A DNA stretch of 64,000 nt, taken from the NCBI GenBank assembly GCA_000690595.2, contig JHUT02000003.1:1-64000 (forward strand), given 5' to 3'. Positions within the stretch are counted from its first letter, which is position 1, and each line of letters starts with the position of its first letter. Of the stretch, positions 18,537 to 28,517 are shown in pieces. Below the pieces are notes generated by a model that searched no databases, was not told the DNA's origin, and saw only the letters and a program-made list of their open reading frames with translations. Origin of the DNA: Natrinema mahii. Lineage in GTDB: Archaea > Halobacteriota > Halobacteria > Halobacteriales > Natrialbaceae. The position numbers and the translations under genes are program-made.

Positions 18537-19565
18537 TCAGTCGTCGATTCGGGGGTCGAGGGCGTCCTGCAGGCCGTCGCCGAACAGGTTAAAGCCCATA
18601 ATCGTGATCATGATCGCGATACCCGGCCAGATCGAGAGCCAGACGTTCGAGTGCATGTAGCCGTGGGCGATGTTGAGCATCTGTCCCCAGTCGGGGGTCG
18701 GCGGCTGTGCGCCGTAGCCGAGGAAGGAGAGCCCGGCGACGATGAGGATCGTCACGCCGATCTGGAGCGTCGCGTAGACCAGCACCGGCGCGAAGCTGTT
18801 GGGGACGACGTGGCGACGGATGATGTTGCGGTCCTTGACGCCGGCCGCCCGCGCCGCTTCGATGTAGTCCATCTCGCGGACGCTCAGCACGCGACTCCGG
18901 ATGATGCGGGCGAAGACGGGGACGAACGCGATCCCGACGCCCAGCACCGCGTACCAGATGTTCGCGCCGCCGACGAAGACGGTGAAGACGATGATGAGTA
19001 TCAGCGGCGGGATCGCGTACACCGTCTCGACGACCCGCATGAGAACGTCGTCGACCCGGCCGCCGTAGTAGCCGGCGACGGCACCGACGACCGTCCCGCC
19101 GGTGAGCCCGATGAACGTCGAGACGATCCCGACGAACACCGACACCTGCGTCCCGTAGACGATCCGCGTGAAGTAGTCCCGGCCGGTGTGGTCGGTCCCC
19201 AGCGGATGCTCGAGCGTGCCCCCTGCCGGCAGCGGGTTCCACGGCTGCTCGGCCAGCGGGAAGTACGGCGGCATGTGCTGGGTCCCCTCCCCCGGCGGCG
19301 GGATGTGGGTCGGGTGATCGAAGATCGGTATCAGCCGCGCGAACGTGTAGTCCGACAGGACCCCGAACGTGAGCAGGGAGAGGTTGCTGTCGATCGCGGC
19401 GTAGATCGCGACGAACAGGACGACCGTGACGACGTACAGCCCCCAGCGGGCCGTCGTGTCCGCTTTGATCCGCGCGACGGTATAGCGCCAGCCGACGCGG
19501 GCCTCGACGTCGTCCTCGTCCGCCTGCTCTCGACTGCTCTCGAACTGTGATTCACTGACTGCCAT
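18537..19565 (-). CDS. Peptide-type ABC transporter permease (DppC-like)
   Basis: The 342-residue membrane protein has a hydrophilic N-terminus, a first helix near residue 45 and five more after residue 120. The EAA loop reads EAARAAGVKDRNIIRRHVVPN. The region between helix 1 and the main bundle is a long periplasm-facing loop containing HPLGTDHTGRDYFTR, typical of DppC-type subunits. It is 2 nt from each neighbour in the operon. Confidence 0.93.
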   Translation of the reverse strand: MAVSESQFESSREQADEDDVEARVGWRYTVARIKADTTARWGLYVVTVVLFVAIYAAIDSNLSLLTFGVLSDYTFARLIPIFDHPTHIPPPGEGTQHMPPYFPLAEQPWNPLPAGGTLEHPLGTDHTGRDYFTRIVYGTQVSVFVGIVSTFIGLTGGTVVGAVAGYYGGRVDDVLMRVVETVYAIPPLILIIVFTVFVGGANIWYAVLGVGIAFVPVFARIIRSRVLSVREMDYIEAARAAGVKDRNIIRRHVVPNSFAPVLVYATLQIGVTILIVAGLSFLGYGAQPPTPDWGQMLNIAHGYMHSNVWLSIWPGIAIMITIMGFNLFGDGLQDALDPRIDD

Positions 19566-19567
19566 GA

Positions 19568-20569
19568 TTACTCTCGCTCACCGTAGGTAACTCGCGGGTC
19601 GACGTACGCGTACGAGATGTCGGTGATGATGACGCCGACGACGAACAGGACGCCGAGCATCATCGTCACGCCCATCACGAGCTGGTAGTCGTTGCGCTGG
19701 ATCGCGCCGACGAACAGCTGTCCCATCCCGTTGATGTTGAACACCGTCTCGACCAACACCGCGCCGCCGATCGCCGTCGACAGGTTGAGTCCGACGATCG
19801 TGATGATCGGCAACTGGGCCACCTGGAACGCGTGTTTTCGCAGGACCGTCCGCTCGGGAACGCCGTAGGCACGGGCCAGCTTGACGTACTCGCCCTGCAG
19901 CGACTCGATCATCTGGGTCCGCTCGACGCGCATGATCGTCGCCATCTGCAAGGTCCCCAGCGCGATCATCGGCAACAGCAGGTGTCTGGCCGACTGGTAG
20001 TACAGCTCGAGGTGGCCGTCGATCCCCCGGTAGGCGCTCGGCGGTCGCCACGGGTAGTAGAGCCCGCTCGAGGGGAGCCAGCCGAGCTTCACGGCGAAGA
20101 CGAGGATCAGGACGATCCCGATCCAGAACGAGGGGGTGCTGACGCCGACGAGCGCGGCGATGCGGGAGACGTGGTCGGTCGGTTCGTTCCGTCGGTCCGC
20201 GGCCACGACGCCGAGCGGAATCGCGGTCGCCAGCGCGAACGCGTACGCCGAGACGACCAGCAACAGCGTCGGGCCGGCCCGATCCAGTATCAGGCCGGCG
20301 ACCGGCCGCTCGTAGTAGATACTCTGCCCGAGGTCGCCCTGCAACAGACCGACCATGTACGTCACGTAGCGTTCGTGTAACGGCCTGTCGAGCCCGTACC
20401 GCCGTTCGATCGCCCTGACCAGTTCCTCGCTGTGTTCCTGGCCCTGAAGCATGAGGCTGACCGGATCGCCCGGTCCCAGGTTCGCCAGCAGGAACGTGAT
20501 GATCGAGATCCCGATCAGGACCGGGACCGCTTGCGCCAGCCTGTATATCGTGTACTTGAGTAGCTTCAT
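19568..20569 (-). CDS. Peptide-type ABC transporter permease (DppB-like)
   Basis: The 333-residue membrane protein has the DppB pattern: first helix LKYTIYRLAQAVPVLIGI, then FLLANLGPGDP, a substrate-facing loop to residue 95, five further helices and an EAA loop (YVKLARAYGVPERTVL). It forms the channel with the DppC-like subunit. It follows the substrate-binding protein gene by about 96 nt. Confidence 0.94.
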   Translation of the reverse strand: MKLLKYTIYRLAQAVPVLIGISIITFLLANLGPGDPVSLMLQGQEHSEELVRAIERRYGLDRPLHERYVTYMVGLLQGDLGQSIYYERPVAGLILDRAGPTLLLVVSAYAFALATAIPLGVVAADRRNEPTDHVSRIAALVGVSTPSFWIGIVLILVFAVKLGWLPSSGLYYPWRPPSAYRGIDGHLELYYQSARHLLLPMIALGTLQMATIMRVERTQMIESLQGEYVKLARAYGVPERTVLRKHAFQVAQLPIITIVGLNLSTAIGGAVLVETVFNINGMGQLFVGAIQRNDYQLVMGVTMMLGVLFVVGVIITDISYAYVDPRVTYGERE

Positions 20570-20665
20570 TGCTCCGCGAATCGGTCGCGTCGGTCGTCGG
20601 ACGGTGCGACGCGATCGGGGGGCACCGACGGCCCGCCGACCGCGACGGAATCGCCGGCCGTCGGT

Positions 20666-22243
20666 TCACTCCATCGAGACGTTCGTGTACTCCGCGAGGA
20701 GGGTCGGATTCCTCGTCACCTCCGGATGCGCCTGGAGGTCCTGGACGTAGTCCCGGGAGGCCATCGTGTTGTCCTGCGTAAACGCCGGTAAGACGGGCAG
20801 TTGCTCGACGACCTCTCGGACGACGGGCTCGTAGATGTCGTAGCGCTCCTCTTGGCCCGCCGAGTTGCGTCCCTCGGCGATCGCCTCGTGGAAGCCGTCG
20901 CTGCCCTCGTAGTAGTGGCCCTGGTTGGTCCCCGCCTGACTCTCGTGGAACAGCGGGTAGAGGTAGTAGTCGGGGTCGGGACCGCCGGTCCAGCCGAGCA
21001 GGTACATCTGGTAGTCGTCGGCGTTCCCGCTGGTGTAGGTGTCGACCAGCGTCGCGAAGTCAAGCACCTGTACGTCCGCGCCGTAGCCGATCTCGTCCAG
21101 TCGGGTCGCGATCCGCTCGGCCAACTGAGCGCGGATCCCCTCCGGCGTGATGATCGTCGGGGTGAAGTCGTCGGGCGCGTGCTCGTCGAGCAACGACTGG
21201 GCCTGCTCCGGATCGTACTCCGGCAGCAGCTCCTGATACTCCTCTTCGGGGAACTCCCAGATCTCGTTGACGACCGGCGGGATCGGGCTGTACATCGCCG
21301 AACTCACGTTGCCCGCGTTCGAGTCGATGAAGTCCTGCATCGAGAACGAGTGGGCGATCCCCCGCCGCACCTCGGGAGTCGTCGTCGGCCCCTCGTTGCA
21401 GTTGAAGGCCATGTACATGAACGTCGGGCTCTCGGCCGAGTGGAGGGCCACGCCGTCCTCGTTCTCGAGGACGTCCCAGTCGTCGTTCGGAATCCCAGCG
21501 ATGACATCTGTGTCGCCTGCTCGGATATCGGAGACGCGACCCGCCGGGTCCTCGTGGGCGACGAACCGCACCTGTTCGAGATTCGGCTCGAGGTCGTCCC
21601 AGTAGTCGTCGTTGCGCTCTAGGTCGACGTACTCGTTTTCCTGCAGGTCGACGAACTCGAACGGGCCGGAGCCGACCGGGTCCGTGTTGAACGCCTCGCG
21701 GTCCTCGGTCCGGACGCTCTCGGGGACGACCGTCACGCCCATGGTCGCGAGTTCGAACGGGCCGTAGGGATCCTCTCCGAGGTCGACCTGCAGTTGATAG
21801 TCGTCGATGACCTCCGTACTGTCGATCATGTCGTACTCCGAGGCGTTCTCCGTCTCCTCCTCGACGGGCGCGGTAAAGGAGTGAGCGACGTCCCCGGCGG
21901 TCACCTCATCGCCGTTGTGAAACGTCGCTCCCTCTTCCAGTTCGAAGATGTAGCGCGTGCCGTCGCGCTCGACCGTCGGCTCGCCGGCCGCGAGTTTCGG
22001 CTGTAACTCGAGGCCCTCGTCGTACTCGTAGAGCCCGTCGAAGACGAGCTGAATGACCTGAAAGCTGTACGCGTCGTTCGAGACGACCGGATCGAACTGC
22101 TCCTCGCGCGATTGTTCCTGCGTGAAGTGGAACCGATCGCCGTCTCCGGAGCCGCCCCCACCGATACAGCCCGCGAGCGCCGCCGCGGAGACGGCAGCAC
22201 CCGAGGCGAGTAGCCGGCGTCGCGTTGGATAATCCAGCACCAT
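20666..22243 (-). CDS. ABC transporter substrate-binding lipoprotein (family 5, SBP_bac_5)
   Basis: The 525-residue exported protein starts with VLDYPTRRRLLASGA and a Tat signal ending in the lipobox ALAGC, followed by a Gly-rich spacer. The mature part has the family 5 solute-binding pattern (DGLYEYDEGLELQPKLA near the start, GSGPFEFVDLQENEYVDL in the middle). It should deliver peptides or another solute to the transporter encoded directly downstream. The ATG at 22243 is preferred over one six codons upstream because it puts the twin-arginine motif near the N-terminus. Confidence 0.92.
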   Translation of the reverse strand: MVLDYPTRRRLLASGAAVSAAALAGCIGGGGSGDGDRFHFTQEQSREEQFDPVVSNDAYSFQVIQLVFDGLYEYDEGLELQPKLAAGEPTVERDGTRYIFELEEGATFHNGDEVTAGDVAHSFTAPVEEETENASEYDMIDSTEVIDDYQLQVDLGEDPYGPFELATMGVTVVPESVRTEDREAFNTDPVGSGPFEFVDLQENEYVDLERNDDYWDDLEPNLEQVRFVAHEDPAGRVSDIRAGDTDVIAGIPNDDWDVLENEDGVALHSAESPTFMYMAFNCNEGPTTTPEVRRGIAHSFSMQDFIDSNAGNVSSAMYSPIPPVVNEIWEFPEEEYQELLPEYDPEQAQSLLDEHAPDDFTPTIITPEGIRAQLAERIATRLDEIGYGADVQVLDFATLVDTYTSGNADDYQMYLLGWTGGPDPDYYLYPLFHESQAGTNQGHYYEGSDGFHEAIAEGRNSAGQEERYDIYEPVVREVVEQLPVLPAFTQDNTMASRDYVQDLQAHPEVTRNPTLLAEYTNVSME

Positions 22244-22530
22244 CCTGTGGGGAGTTATCATTCGACCTATTTTGGTATCGACCGAGTACGGCGTGCAATC
22301 CGCTCTTACTGATGGCGAATACGCTTACTACCGGTTCCGTCAGTGAGACGATCCGTCCAGCGATGGATCCTCCTGTGCATCGATGTCGGTGCGCGAAATC
22401 GGTGTCGTCGCCGTCGCGAGCGGGGCCGCGACTCGAGCGCGCTCGCGGAGTGGACGGCGGGATCGACGTCGGCACGGCCGACGCCGCCGGACCCGTGGTA
22501 TTTTTCTTCAGCCGGACACAGAACACGTGT

Positions 22531-22950
22531 ATGCACTATCGCGCCGTCGAGACCACCGACGAGTACGTCGCCCGCCTCGAGACGGGTGCCGACTGGCGGG
22601 CCGAGATCGAGTCGCTGGCGGACGCGGTCGGGGCCGAGGCCGGCTGGTTCACCGCGCTCGGCGCGGTGCAGGACGCCGAACTGTGGTTCTACGATCAGGA
22701 CGCCTGCGAGTACAACCCGATCGAGTTCGACGAGCCGCTCGAGGTCGCCGCCTGCGTCGGGAACGTCTCTCGACTCGAGGGCGAGCGGTTCGCCCACACT
22801 CATGCCGTCCTCTCGGACGACGAGGGCACCACCTACGCGGGCCACTTGAACGAGGCGACCGTCTGGGCCAGCGAGGTCCACCTGCGCGTCTTCGAGGCGC
22901 CCCTCGAGCGCGAGTACGACGAGACCACCGAACTGGACCTCTGGCTCTGA
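22531..22950 (+). CDS. PPC-domain (DUF296) DNA-binding-like protein
   Basis: This 139-residue protein is a single PPC (DUF296) domain. It shows the strand pattern for a trimeric barrel, the conserved FAHTHAVLSD histidine motif and a later AGHLNEATVWASEVHLRV stretch. Plant relatives carry AT-hook DNA-binding parts, while archaeal stand-alone forms have unknown roles. A longer frame exists upstream, but the domain starts at this ATG. Its stop is one nt before the polD large-subunit ATG, so they should be co-transcribed. Confidence 0.85.
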   Translation: MHYRAVETTDEYVARLETGADWRAEIESLADAVGAEAGWFTALGAVQDAELWFYDQDACEYNPIEFDEPLEVAACVGNVSRLEGERFAHTHAVLSDDEGTTYAGHLNEATVWASEVHLRVFEAPLEREYDETTELDLWL

Positions 22951-22951
22951 T

Positions 22952-25900
22952 ATGCGCGCCGAAGACGAACGGTACTTCGAGCGGCTCGAGGACCAGCTCG
23001 AGTCGGCTTTCGACGTGGCCGAACGCGCCAAGCAGCGGGGCGGCGATCCGAAACCCGAAGTCGAGATTCCGACCGCGCGGGACATGGCCGACCGCGTCGA
23101 GAACATCCTCGGGATCGACGGCGTCGCCGAACGCGTCCGCGAACTCGAGGGGGAGATGAGCCGCGAGGAGGCGGCGCTCGAACTCGCGGAGGACTTCGCC
23201 GAGGGACGTGTCGGCGACTACGAGACGAAAGCGGGGAAGGTCGAAGGCGCGGTTCGAACCGCGGTCGCCCTGCTGACCGAGGGCGTCGTCGCCGCGCCAA
23301 TCGAGGGGATCGACAGGGTCGAGATCTTGGAGAACGACGACGGGACGGAGTTCGTCAACGTCTACTACGCCGGCCCCATCCGTTCGGCGGGCGGGACCGC
23401 ACAGGCCCTCTCGGTGCTCGTGGCCGACTACACCCGCGCGCTCGTGGGCATCGAGCAGTACGACGCCCGCGAGGAGGAGGTCGAACGCTACGCCGAGGAG
23501 ATCGCCCTCTACGACAAGGAGACCGGGCTCCAGTACTGCCCGAAGGCGAAGGAGGCCAAGTTCATCGCGAAACACCTCCCGATCATGCTCGACGGCGAGG
23601 CCACCGGCGACGAGGAGGTCTCGGGCTTTCGGGACTTAGAGCGGGTCGACACCAACAGCGCCCGCGGCGGGATGTGTCTCGTCCTCGGGGAGGGGATCGC
23701 GCTGAAGGCCCCGAAGATCCAGCGCTACACCCGGAACTTAGACGAGATCGACTGGCCGTGGCTGCAGGACTTAATCGACGGCAACTACTACGACGACGAG
23801 GACGAGGCCGCGGACGACGGGACCGAGGCCGACGACGAAACGGGCGAGACGGACGCGGACGACGGGGACGACGACGCGAGCGAGGGCGACGAGGGCGCCG
23901 TCGACAGGCCCGAGGGGCCGCCCCGCGTCGACACCTCCGAGAAGTTCCTCCGGGACCTGATCGCCGGCCGGCCCGTCTTCTCCCACCCGTGCGCCGAGGG
24001 CGGCTTCCGACTGCGCTACGGTCGCGCACGCAATCACGGCTTCGCGACCGCCGGCGTCCACCCCGCCGCGATGCATCTGGTCGACGACTTCCTCGCGACC
24101 GGCACCCAGATCAAGACCGAACGCCCTGGGAAGGCCGCCGGCGTCGTCCCCGTCGACTCCATCGAGGGGCCGACGGTCAAACTCGCCAACGGCGACGTCC
24201 GCCGGATCGACGACCCCGAGGACGCCCTCGAGATCAGAAACGGCGTCGAGAAGATCCTCGATCTCGGCGAGTACCTCGTCAACTACGGCGAGTTCGTCGA
24301 GAACAACCACCCGCTGGCCCCCGCATCCTACACCTACGAGTGGTGGGTTCAGGATCTCGCGGCCGCCGGCGCCGACGCCCAGGCCCTCGAGGACGATCCC
24401 CGCATCGACCTCGAGTTCCCCACTCCCGAGGAGGCCCTCGAGTGGGCCGTCGAGTACGACGCGCCCCTCCACCCCGAGTACACCTACCTCTGGCACGACC
24501 TCCCCGTCGACGCCTTCCGCGACCTCGCGGCGGCGGTCGCCGAGGGTCGGGTCGAACGCGACGGCGACGGCAGCGTGAACGGGAACGGGGACGACAGCGT
24601 CCTCGTCCTCGCGTCCGACGACGCCGTCGCCGACGCCCTCGAGACGATCGTCATCGAACACCGCCAGCGCCCCGCCGACGACCGCATCGAGATCGACGAC
24701 TGGCGACCGTTCGTCCGCTCGGTCGGCTGCGAGCCCCGGCAGGCCGTCGCCGACGGCGCGGCGCTCGAGCCCGACCAGCGTCCCGAGATCGAACTCGAGC
24801 GCACCTGGACCGACGGTGACCTCTCCGAGCGCGCCCGCACGTGGGGTCACGAGACCGACGGCGACAACGCCATCGAGGCGGTCAACGAGGTCGCGCCGTT
24901 CCAGGTCCGCGAGCGCGCGCCAACGCGGATCGGCAACCGCATGGGCCGACCGGAAAAATCCGAGAGCCGCGATCTGAGCCCGGCGGTTCACACGCTGTTC
25001 CCGATCGGCGAGGCCGGCGGCACACAGCGCAATGTCGCCGATGCCGCCAAACACGCCGAGACGATGTCGGATACTCCCGGCGTCGTCGAACTCGAGGTCG
25101 GCCGCAAGCGCTGTGACTCCTGTGGCACGGAGACGTTCAAGAACCGCTGTCCGGACTGCGACGACCGCACCACGCCGGACTACCGCTGTCCCGACTGCGA
25201 CCAACGGCTCGAGCCCGACGAGGCCGGCCGCGTCGAGTGCGACCACTGCGAACGCGAGGGCACCTGCGTCGAGACCCGCGAGATCGACGTCAACGACGAG
25301 TTTCGCAGCGCCCTCGAGTCGGTCGGCGAACGCGAGAACGCCTTCGAGATCCTCAAAGGCGTCAAGGGACTCTCCTCACAGAACAAGGTCCCCGAACCCA
25401 TCGAGAAGGGGATTCTACGGGCCAAACACGACGTTTCGGCGTTCAAGGACGGCACCGTCCGCTACGACATGACCGACCTCCCCGTGACCTCGGTCCGGGC
25501 CAGCGAACTCGACGTCGACGTCGGTCAGCTTCAGGCACTGGGCTACGAGGAAGACATCCACGGCGAACCCCTGACCCACGAGGACCAGCTGGTCGAACTC
25601 AAAGTCCAGGACATCGTCCTCTCGGACGGCGCGGCCGAACACATGCTCCAGACGGCCGACTTCATCGACGATCTCTTGGAGCAGTACTACGGGCTCGAGT
25701 CCTTCTACGAGTTCGAGGACCGCCAGGATCTGGTCGGCGAACTCGTCTTCGGGATGGCACCGCACACCTCGGCGGCAACTGTCGGGAGGGTGATCGGGTT
25801 CACGAGCGCGGCCGTCGGATACGCTCATCCGTACTTTCACGCCGCGAAACGTCGGAATTGCGACGGTGACGAAGACTGCGTGATGCTGCTACTTGACGGG

Positions 25901-26605
25901 TTACTTAACTTTAGTAAGACGTTTCTGCCCGACCAGCGCGGGGGGAAGATGGACGCCCCGCTGGTCATGTCCTCGCGCATCGATCCCTCCGAGATCGACG
26001 ACGAGGCACACAACATGGACGTCGTCTCGCAGTACCCCCGCGAGTTCTACCTCGCGACCCGCGAGCAGGCCGACCCCGAGGAGGTCGACGTCGAGATCGC
26101 TGAAGCAAACCTCGGCACCGACCTCGAGTACACCGGCTTCGATCACACCCACGACACCACCGACATCGCGATGGGGCCCGACCTCTCGGCGTACAAGACG
26201 CTGGGCTCGATGATGGACAAGATGGACGCCCAGCTCGAGCTGTCGCGCAAGCTCGCGGCGGTCGACGAGACCGACGTGGCCGAGCGGGTCATCGAATACC
26301 ACTTCTTGCCGGACCTGATCGGGAACCTGCGGGCCTTTTCGCGGCAGGAAACGCGGTGTCTCGACTGCGGCGAGAAGTTCCGACGGATGCCCCTGACCGG
26401 CGACTGCCGCGAGTGTGGCGGCCGGGTCAATCTCACCGTCCACAAGGGCTCGGTCAACAAGTACATGCAGACGGCCATCCAGGTCGCCGACGAGTACGAC
26501 TGCCGGCCCTACACGAAACAGCGATTAGAGGTGTTGGAACGCTCGCTCGAGAGCATCTTCGAAAACGACAAGAACAAACAGAGCGGGATCGAGGATTTCA
26601 TGTGA
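22952..26605 (+). CDS. polC: DNA polymerase D large subunit (DP2)
   Basis: The 1217-residue protein is the catalytic subunit of archaeal family D DNA polymerase. The double-psi barrel active site lies near NCDGDEDC (about residue 968). A zinc cluster is seen at about 716-765 (CDSCG, CPDCDD, CPDCDQ, CDHC) and another at about 1137 (CLDCG, CRECGG). The acidic insert at about 273-320 is a haloarchaeal feature. No intein is present; length fits the uninterrupted family. Codon use is atypical at 25780-25930 around the known intein site (see findings). Confidence 0.96.
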   Translation: MRAEDERYFERLEDQLESAFDVAERAKQRGGDPKPEVEIPTARDMADRVENILGIDGVAERVRELEGEMSREEAALELAEDFAEGRVGDYETKAGKVEGAVRTAVALLTEGVVAAPIEGIDRVEILENDDGTEFVNVYYAGPIRSAGGTAQALSVLVADYTRALVGIEQYDAREEEVERYAEEIALYDKETGLQYCPKAKEAKFIAKHLPIMLDGEATGDEEVSGFRDLERVDTNSARGGMCLVLGEGIALKAPKIQRYTRNLDEIDWPWLQDLIDGNYYDDEDEAADDGTEADDETGETDADDGDDDASEGDEGAVDRPEGPPRVDTSEKFLRDLIAGRPVFSHPCAEGGFRLRYGRARNHGFATAGVHPAAMHLVDDFLATGTQIKTERPGKAAGVVPVDSIEGPTVKLANGDVRRIDDPEDALEIRNGVEKILDLGEYLVNYGEFVENNHPLAPASYTYEWWVQDLAAAGADAQALEDDPRIDLEFPTPEEALEWAVEYDAPLHPEYTYLWHDLPVDAFRDLAAAVAEGRVERDGDGSVNGNGDDSVLVLASDDAVADALETIVIEHRQRPADDRIEIDDWRPFVRSVGCEPRQAVADGAALEPDQRPEIELERTWTDGDLSERARTWGHETDGDNAIEAVNEVAPFQVRERAPTRIGNRMGRPEKSESRDLSPAVHTLFPIGEAGGTQRNVADAAKHAETMSDTPGVVELEVGRKRCDSCGTETFKNRCPDCDDRTTPDYRCPDCDQRLEPDEAGRVECDHCEREGTCVETREIDVNDEFRSALESVGERENAFEILKGVKGLSSQNKVPEPIEKGILRAKHDVSAFKDGTVRYDMTDLPVTSVRASELDVDVGQLQALGYEEDIHGEPLTHEDQLVELKVQDIVLSDGAAEHMLQTADFIDDLLEQYYGLESFYEFEDRQDLVGELVFGMAPHTSAATVGRVIGFTSAAVGYAHPYFHAAKRRNCDGDEDCVMLLLDGLLNFSKTFLPDQRGGKMDAPLVMSSRIDPSEIDDEAHNMDVVSQYPREFYLATREQADPEEVDVEIAEANLGTDLEYTGFDHTHDTTDIAMGPDLSAYKTLGSMMDKMDAQLELSRKLAAVDETDVAERVIEYHFLPDLIGNLRAFSRQETRCLDCGEKFRRMPLTGDCRECGGRVNLTVHKGSVNKYMQTAIQVADEYDCRPYTKQRLEVLERSLESIFENDKNKQSGIEDFM

Positions 26606-26609
26606 AAAC

Positions 26610-26658
26610 CTAAATTTTGCTCTGCGGGCCGCCTTCGGCGGCCCTCGGCAAAATTTAG
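26610..26658 (+). terminator. Hairpin downstream of polC
   Basis: An 11-bp outer stem (ctaaattttgc/gcaaaatttag) and an 8-bp inner GC stem (gggccgcc/ggcggccc, loop ttc) would form a strong RNA hairpin right behind the polC stop. It may terminate transcription or protect the 3' end. The same structure sits behind the alcohol dehydrogenase gene at 55816. Confidence 0.5.
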
Positions 26659-26762
26659 TATAAAAGCACCGGAAGACGTTCCTGCTCGCTATCGCTCGCA
26701 GGCTGCGACTTCCGAGCCTTCGTTCGCGTCGCTCACGAAGACACTCCTCCTTCCGTTCGCTC
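26610..26762. repeat. 153-bp dispersed repeat, copy A
   Basis: The stretch begins 5 bp after the polC stop and is a near-exact reverse complement of 55667-55819 (two mismatches seen over 153 bp). Its first 49 bp form a long hairpin: ctaaattttgc and gcaaaatttag arms around gggccgcc-ttc-ggcggccc. The rest is GC-rich with short internal inverted repeats (cgctcgctatcgctcg). Confidence 0.9.
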
Positions 26763-26913
26763 CCGTCGGTCGCTCACATCAGTCGTCGGCCCGCTCGCTC
26801 ACTCCGTTCGCTCGCGGTCGAAAACGGGTAACAGCCTGCCCTCCCCCGGATCGAACGGTTCGCCGCGGGTGCGGCGAACCGCTCTCTCGGCCGGACGCAA
26901 ACTGGTCGTAGGA

Positions 26914-27825
26914 TCAATCGCCGCTGGCCCGCGTCACGCCGGGCATTCCTTCCTTGGTATACTGCAGTTCCGGTGCGTGGCGGGGGTCCGGTAGCCAGTT
27001 CTCGAGGACCTCGTTGAACCGGTCGGGTCGCTCTCGAGGCGTCCAGTGGCCACAGCTCTCGATCACCGCGAGTTCGGCGTCGGGGATCCGGCCGGCGGCC
27101 CGTTTCGACCACTCGAGGGGGACCAGCGGGTCCTGCCGGCCGTGGACGAGCAGCGTCGGTACGTCGAGGGTCTCGAGGTCGTCGACGTAGTTCGTCGCGA
27201 CCCGGCCGTTGAAGGAGAGTTCGTTGTCCTGGAACTGCTTGAACGCCTGTATCGAGCCGGGTTCCTGCAGCTTCCCCCTGACATCGGCGACGAAGGGGTC
27301 GGGGAGGGCGTCGGCGTCCGCGACGAGGCTATCGAGGACCAGCCGGACGCTTTTGGAGGACGCGCTGGCCGCGATCTTCCCGAACTCGGTCGCGCCGGGG
27401 AACCGCGAGAGGACCTTCCACTGGAGTGCGCTTGGCAGTCGGTCGCCGAGTCCGTAGCTGTCGATCAGTGCCAGCCCCTCGACGCGGTCGGGGTTCGCGA
27501 GCGTATAGCCAAGGGCGACGCCGCCGCCCATCGAGATGCCCGCAAGCGTTACGCGGTCGAACGGTAGCGTCTCGAGAAAGCCCTCGAGGACGTCGATGTA
27601 GCCGTCGACGGTGTGGGTGACGTCGCCGGTGCTGTCGCCGTACTCCGGCCAGTCGATCCCGTAGACGCGGTAGTCATCGGCAAGCGCGTCGATCGCGTGT
27701 CGCCAGGAGACGGTCGCGTCGTCGATCCCCGCGCCGTGACAGAGGACGACCGGCGGACCGTCCGTTCCCGCGCGCCGGTAGGCGATCCGACAGCCGTCGA
27801 TCGTCGCGACGCCGGTTCCGCTCAT
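26914..27825 (-). CDS. Alpha/beta-fold hydrolase
   Basis: The 303-residue protein has the full hydrolase triad: oxyanion motif HGAG at 30-33, nucleophile elbow AGISMGG with Ser98, Asp in LLVHGRQDPLVP and His in ESCGHWTPRERP. It is probably a soluble esterase or lactonase-like enzyme; the substrate is unknown. It stands alone, convergent with polC. Confidence 0.9.
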   Translation of the reverse strand: MSGTGVATIDGCRIAYRRAGTDGPPVVLCHGAGIDDATVSWRHAIDALADDYRVYGIDWPEYGDSTGDVTHTVDGYIDVLEGFLETLPFDRVTLAGISMGGGVALGYTLANPDRVEGLALIDSYGLGDRLPSALQWKVLSRFPGATEFGKIAASASSKSVRLVLDSLVADADALPDPFVADVRGKLQEPGSIQAFKQFQDNELSFNGRVATNYVDDLETLDVPTLLVHGRQDPLVPLEWSKRAAGRIPDAELAVIESCGHWTPRERPDRFNEVLENWLPDPRHAPELQYTKEGMPGVTRASGD

Positions 27826-28178
27826 GATCGAATCACGTGCCCGTTTCGAGGGCCCGTGACTATCTCAGCGACCGGGTTGCCCGTGCCGGCCGTGGCCGGC
27901 CACTGCCCACAGGCGCTGTCAGCGGCCGTTCCTGGGGGGAAAGCGGCGAGTAATCTTCGAATGAGATGAACTGTCATGCCACGTGTTCAGCACCGCGGCT
28001 GTATATTGTTTTCTATTATCACGGCATAGCTTAACAATCGTGTCTCGTCGCGATGCGCGACGCGTCGACCGCGACCGGCGCTCCGCTCGAGTCGGTTTCA
28101 CGCCGCCTCGAGGCCGTAAGCGCCCGCTCGCACAATGCGCGCCCTGTCTTTATTCCGGTCGGCGGTGTGGCTCCGGGC
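27826..28178. other. Intergenic region, divergent promoters
   Basis: It separates the minus-strand hydrolase from the plus-strand zinc protein. An AT-rich stretch at 28001-28035 and a TATA-like tctttatt at about 28146-28153 (about 28 nt before the ATG at 28179) are visible. No gene or RNA is supported. Confidence 0.4.
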
Positions 28179-28517
28179 ATGGTCGAAACCGGTGAGAAGC
28201 CCGCGGAGGAAGGCGAGCAGGAGGCAATCGAGGCGGTCGAGAAGCTCAACTTTGGGCAGACGGTCTACGACGAGGACGGGAACGAAATCGGGACGATTCG
28301 TGGGTTCGAGCAGAGCGGCGTCTTCGTCACGACTCGCGATGGCGCGGAGGCGATGAGCGTCGAACACGCCCGCTCGGGCCACGAGTTCGGCGAGGCCGAA
28401 CTGATGTGGCGCTGCATGGAGTGTGGCGAGATGGGCGAAATCGACGACGGACTCCCCGAGCAGTGCCCGAACTGCACTACCGAACGGGAGAATCTGATGT
28501 ACTGGACCGAGGACTGA
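28179..28517 (+). CDS. Small zinc-ribbon protein (rubredoxin-like, haloarchaeal)
   Basis: The 112-residue acidic protein has an N-terminal beta domain (VYDEDGNEIGTIRGF, GVFVTTRDGAEAM). A C-terminal rubredoxin-like knuckle pair follows, CMECGEMG and CPNCTTER, which would bind one zinc or iron. I associate it with a haloarchaeal rubredoxin-like family (DUF7130, from memory). The ATG at 28179 is chosen because a TATA element lies at leaderless spacing and the upstream extension is poorly protein-like. Confidence 0.75.
   Translation: MVETGEKPAEEGEQEAIEAVEKLNFGQTVYDEDGNEIGTIRGFEQSGVFVTTRDGAEAMSVEHARSGHEFGEAELMWRCMECGEMGEIDDGLPEQCPNCTTERENLMYWTED

Noticed and set aside
23771-25246. 491-codon frame antisense to polC
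   Set aside because: PolD large subunit on the plus strand is unambiguous.
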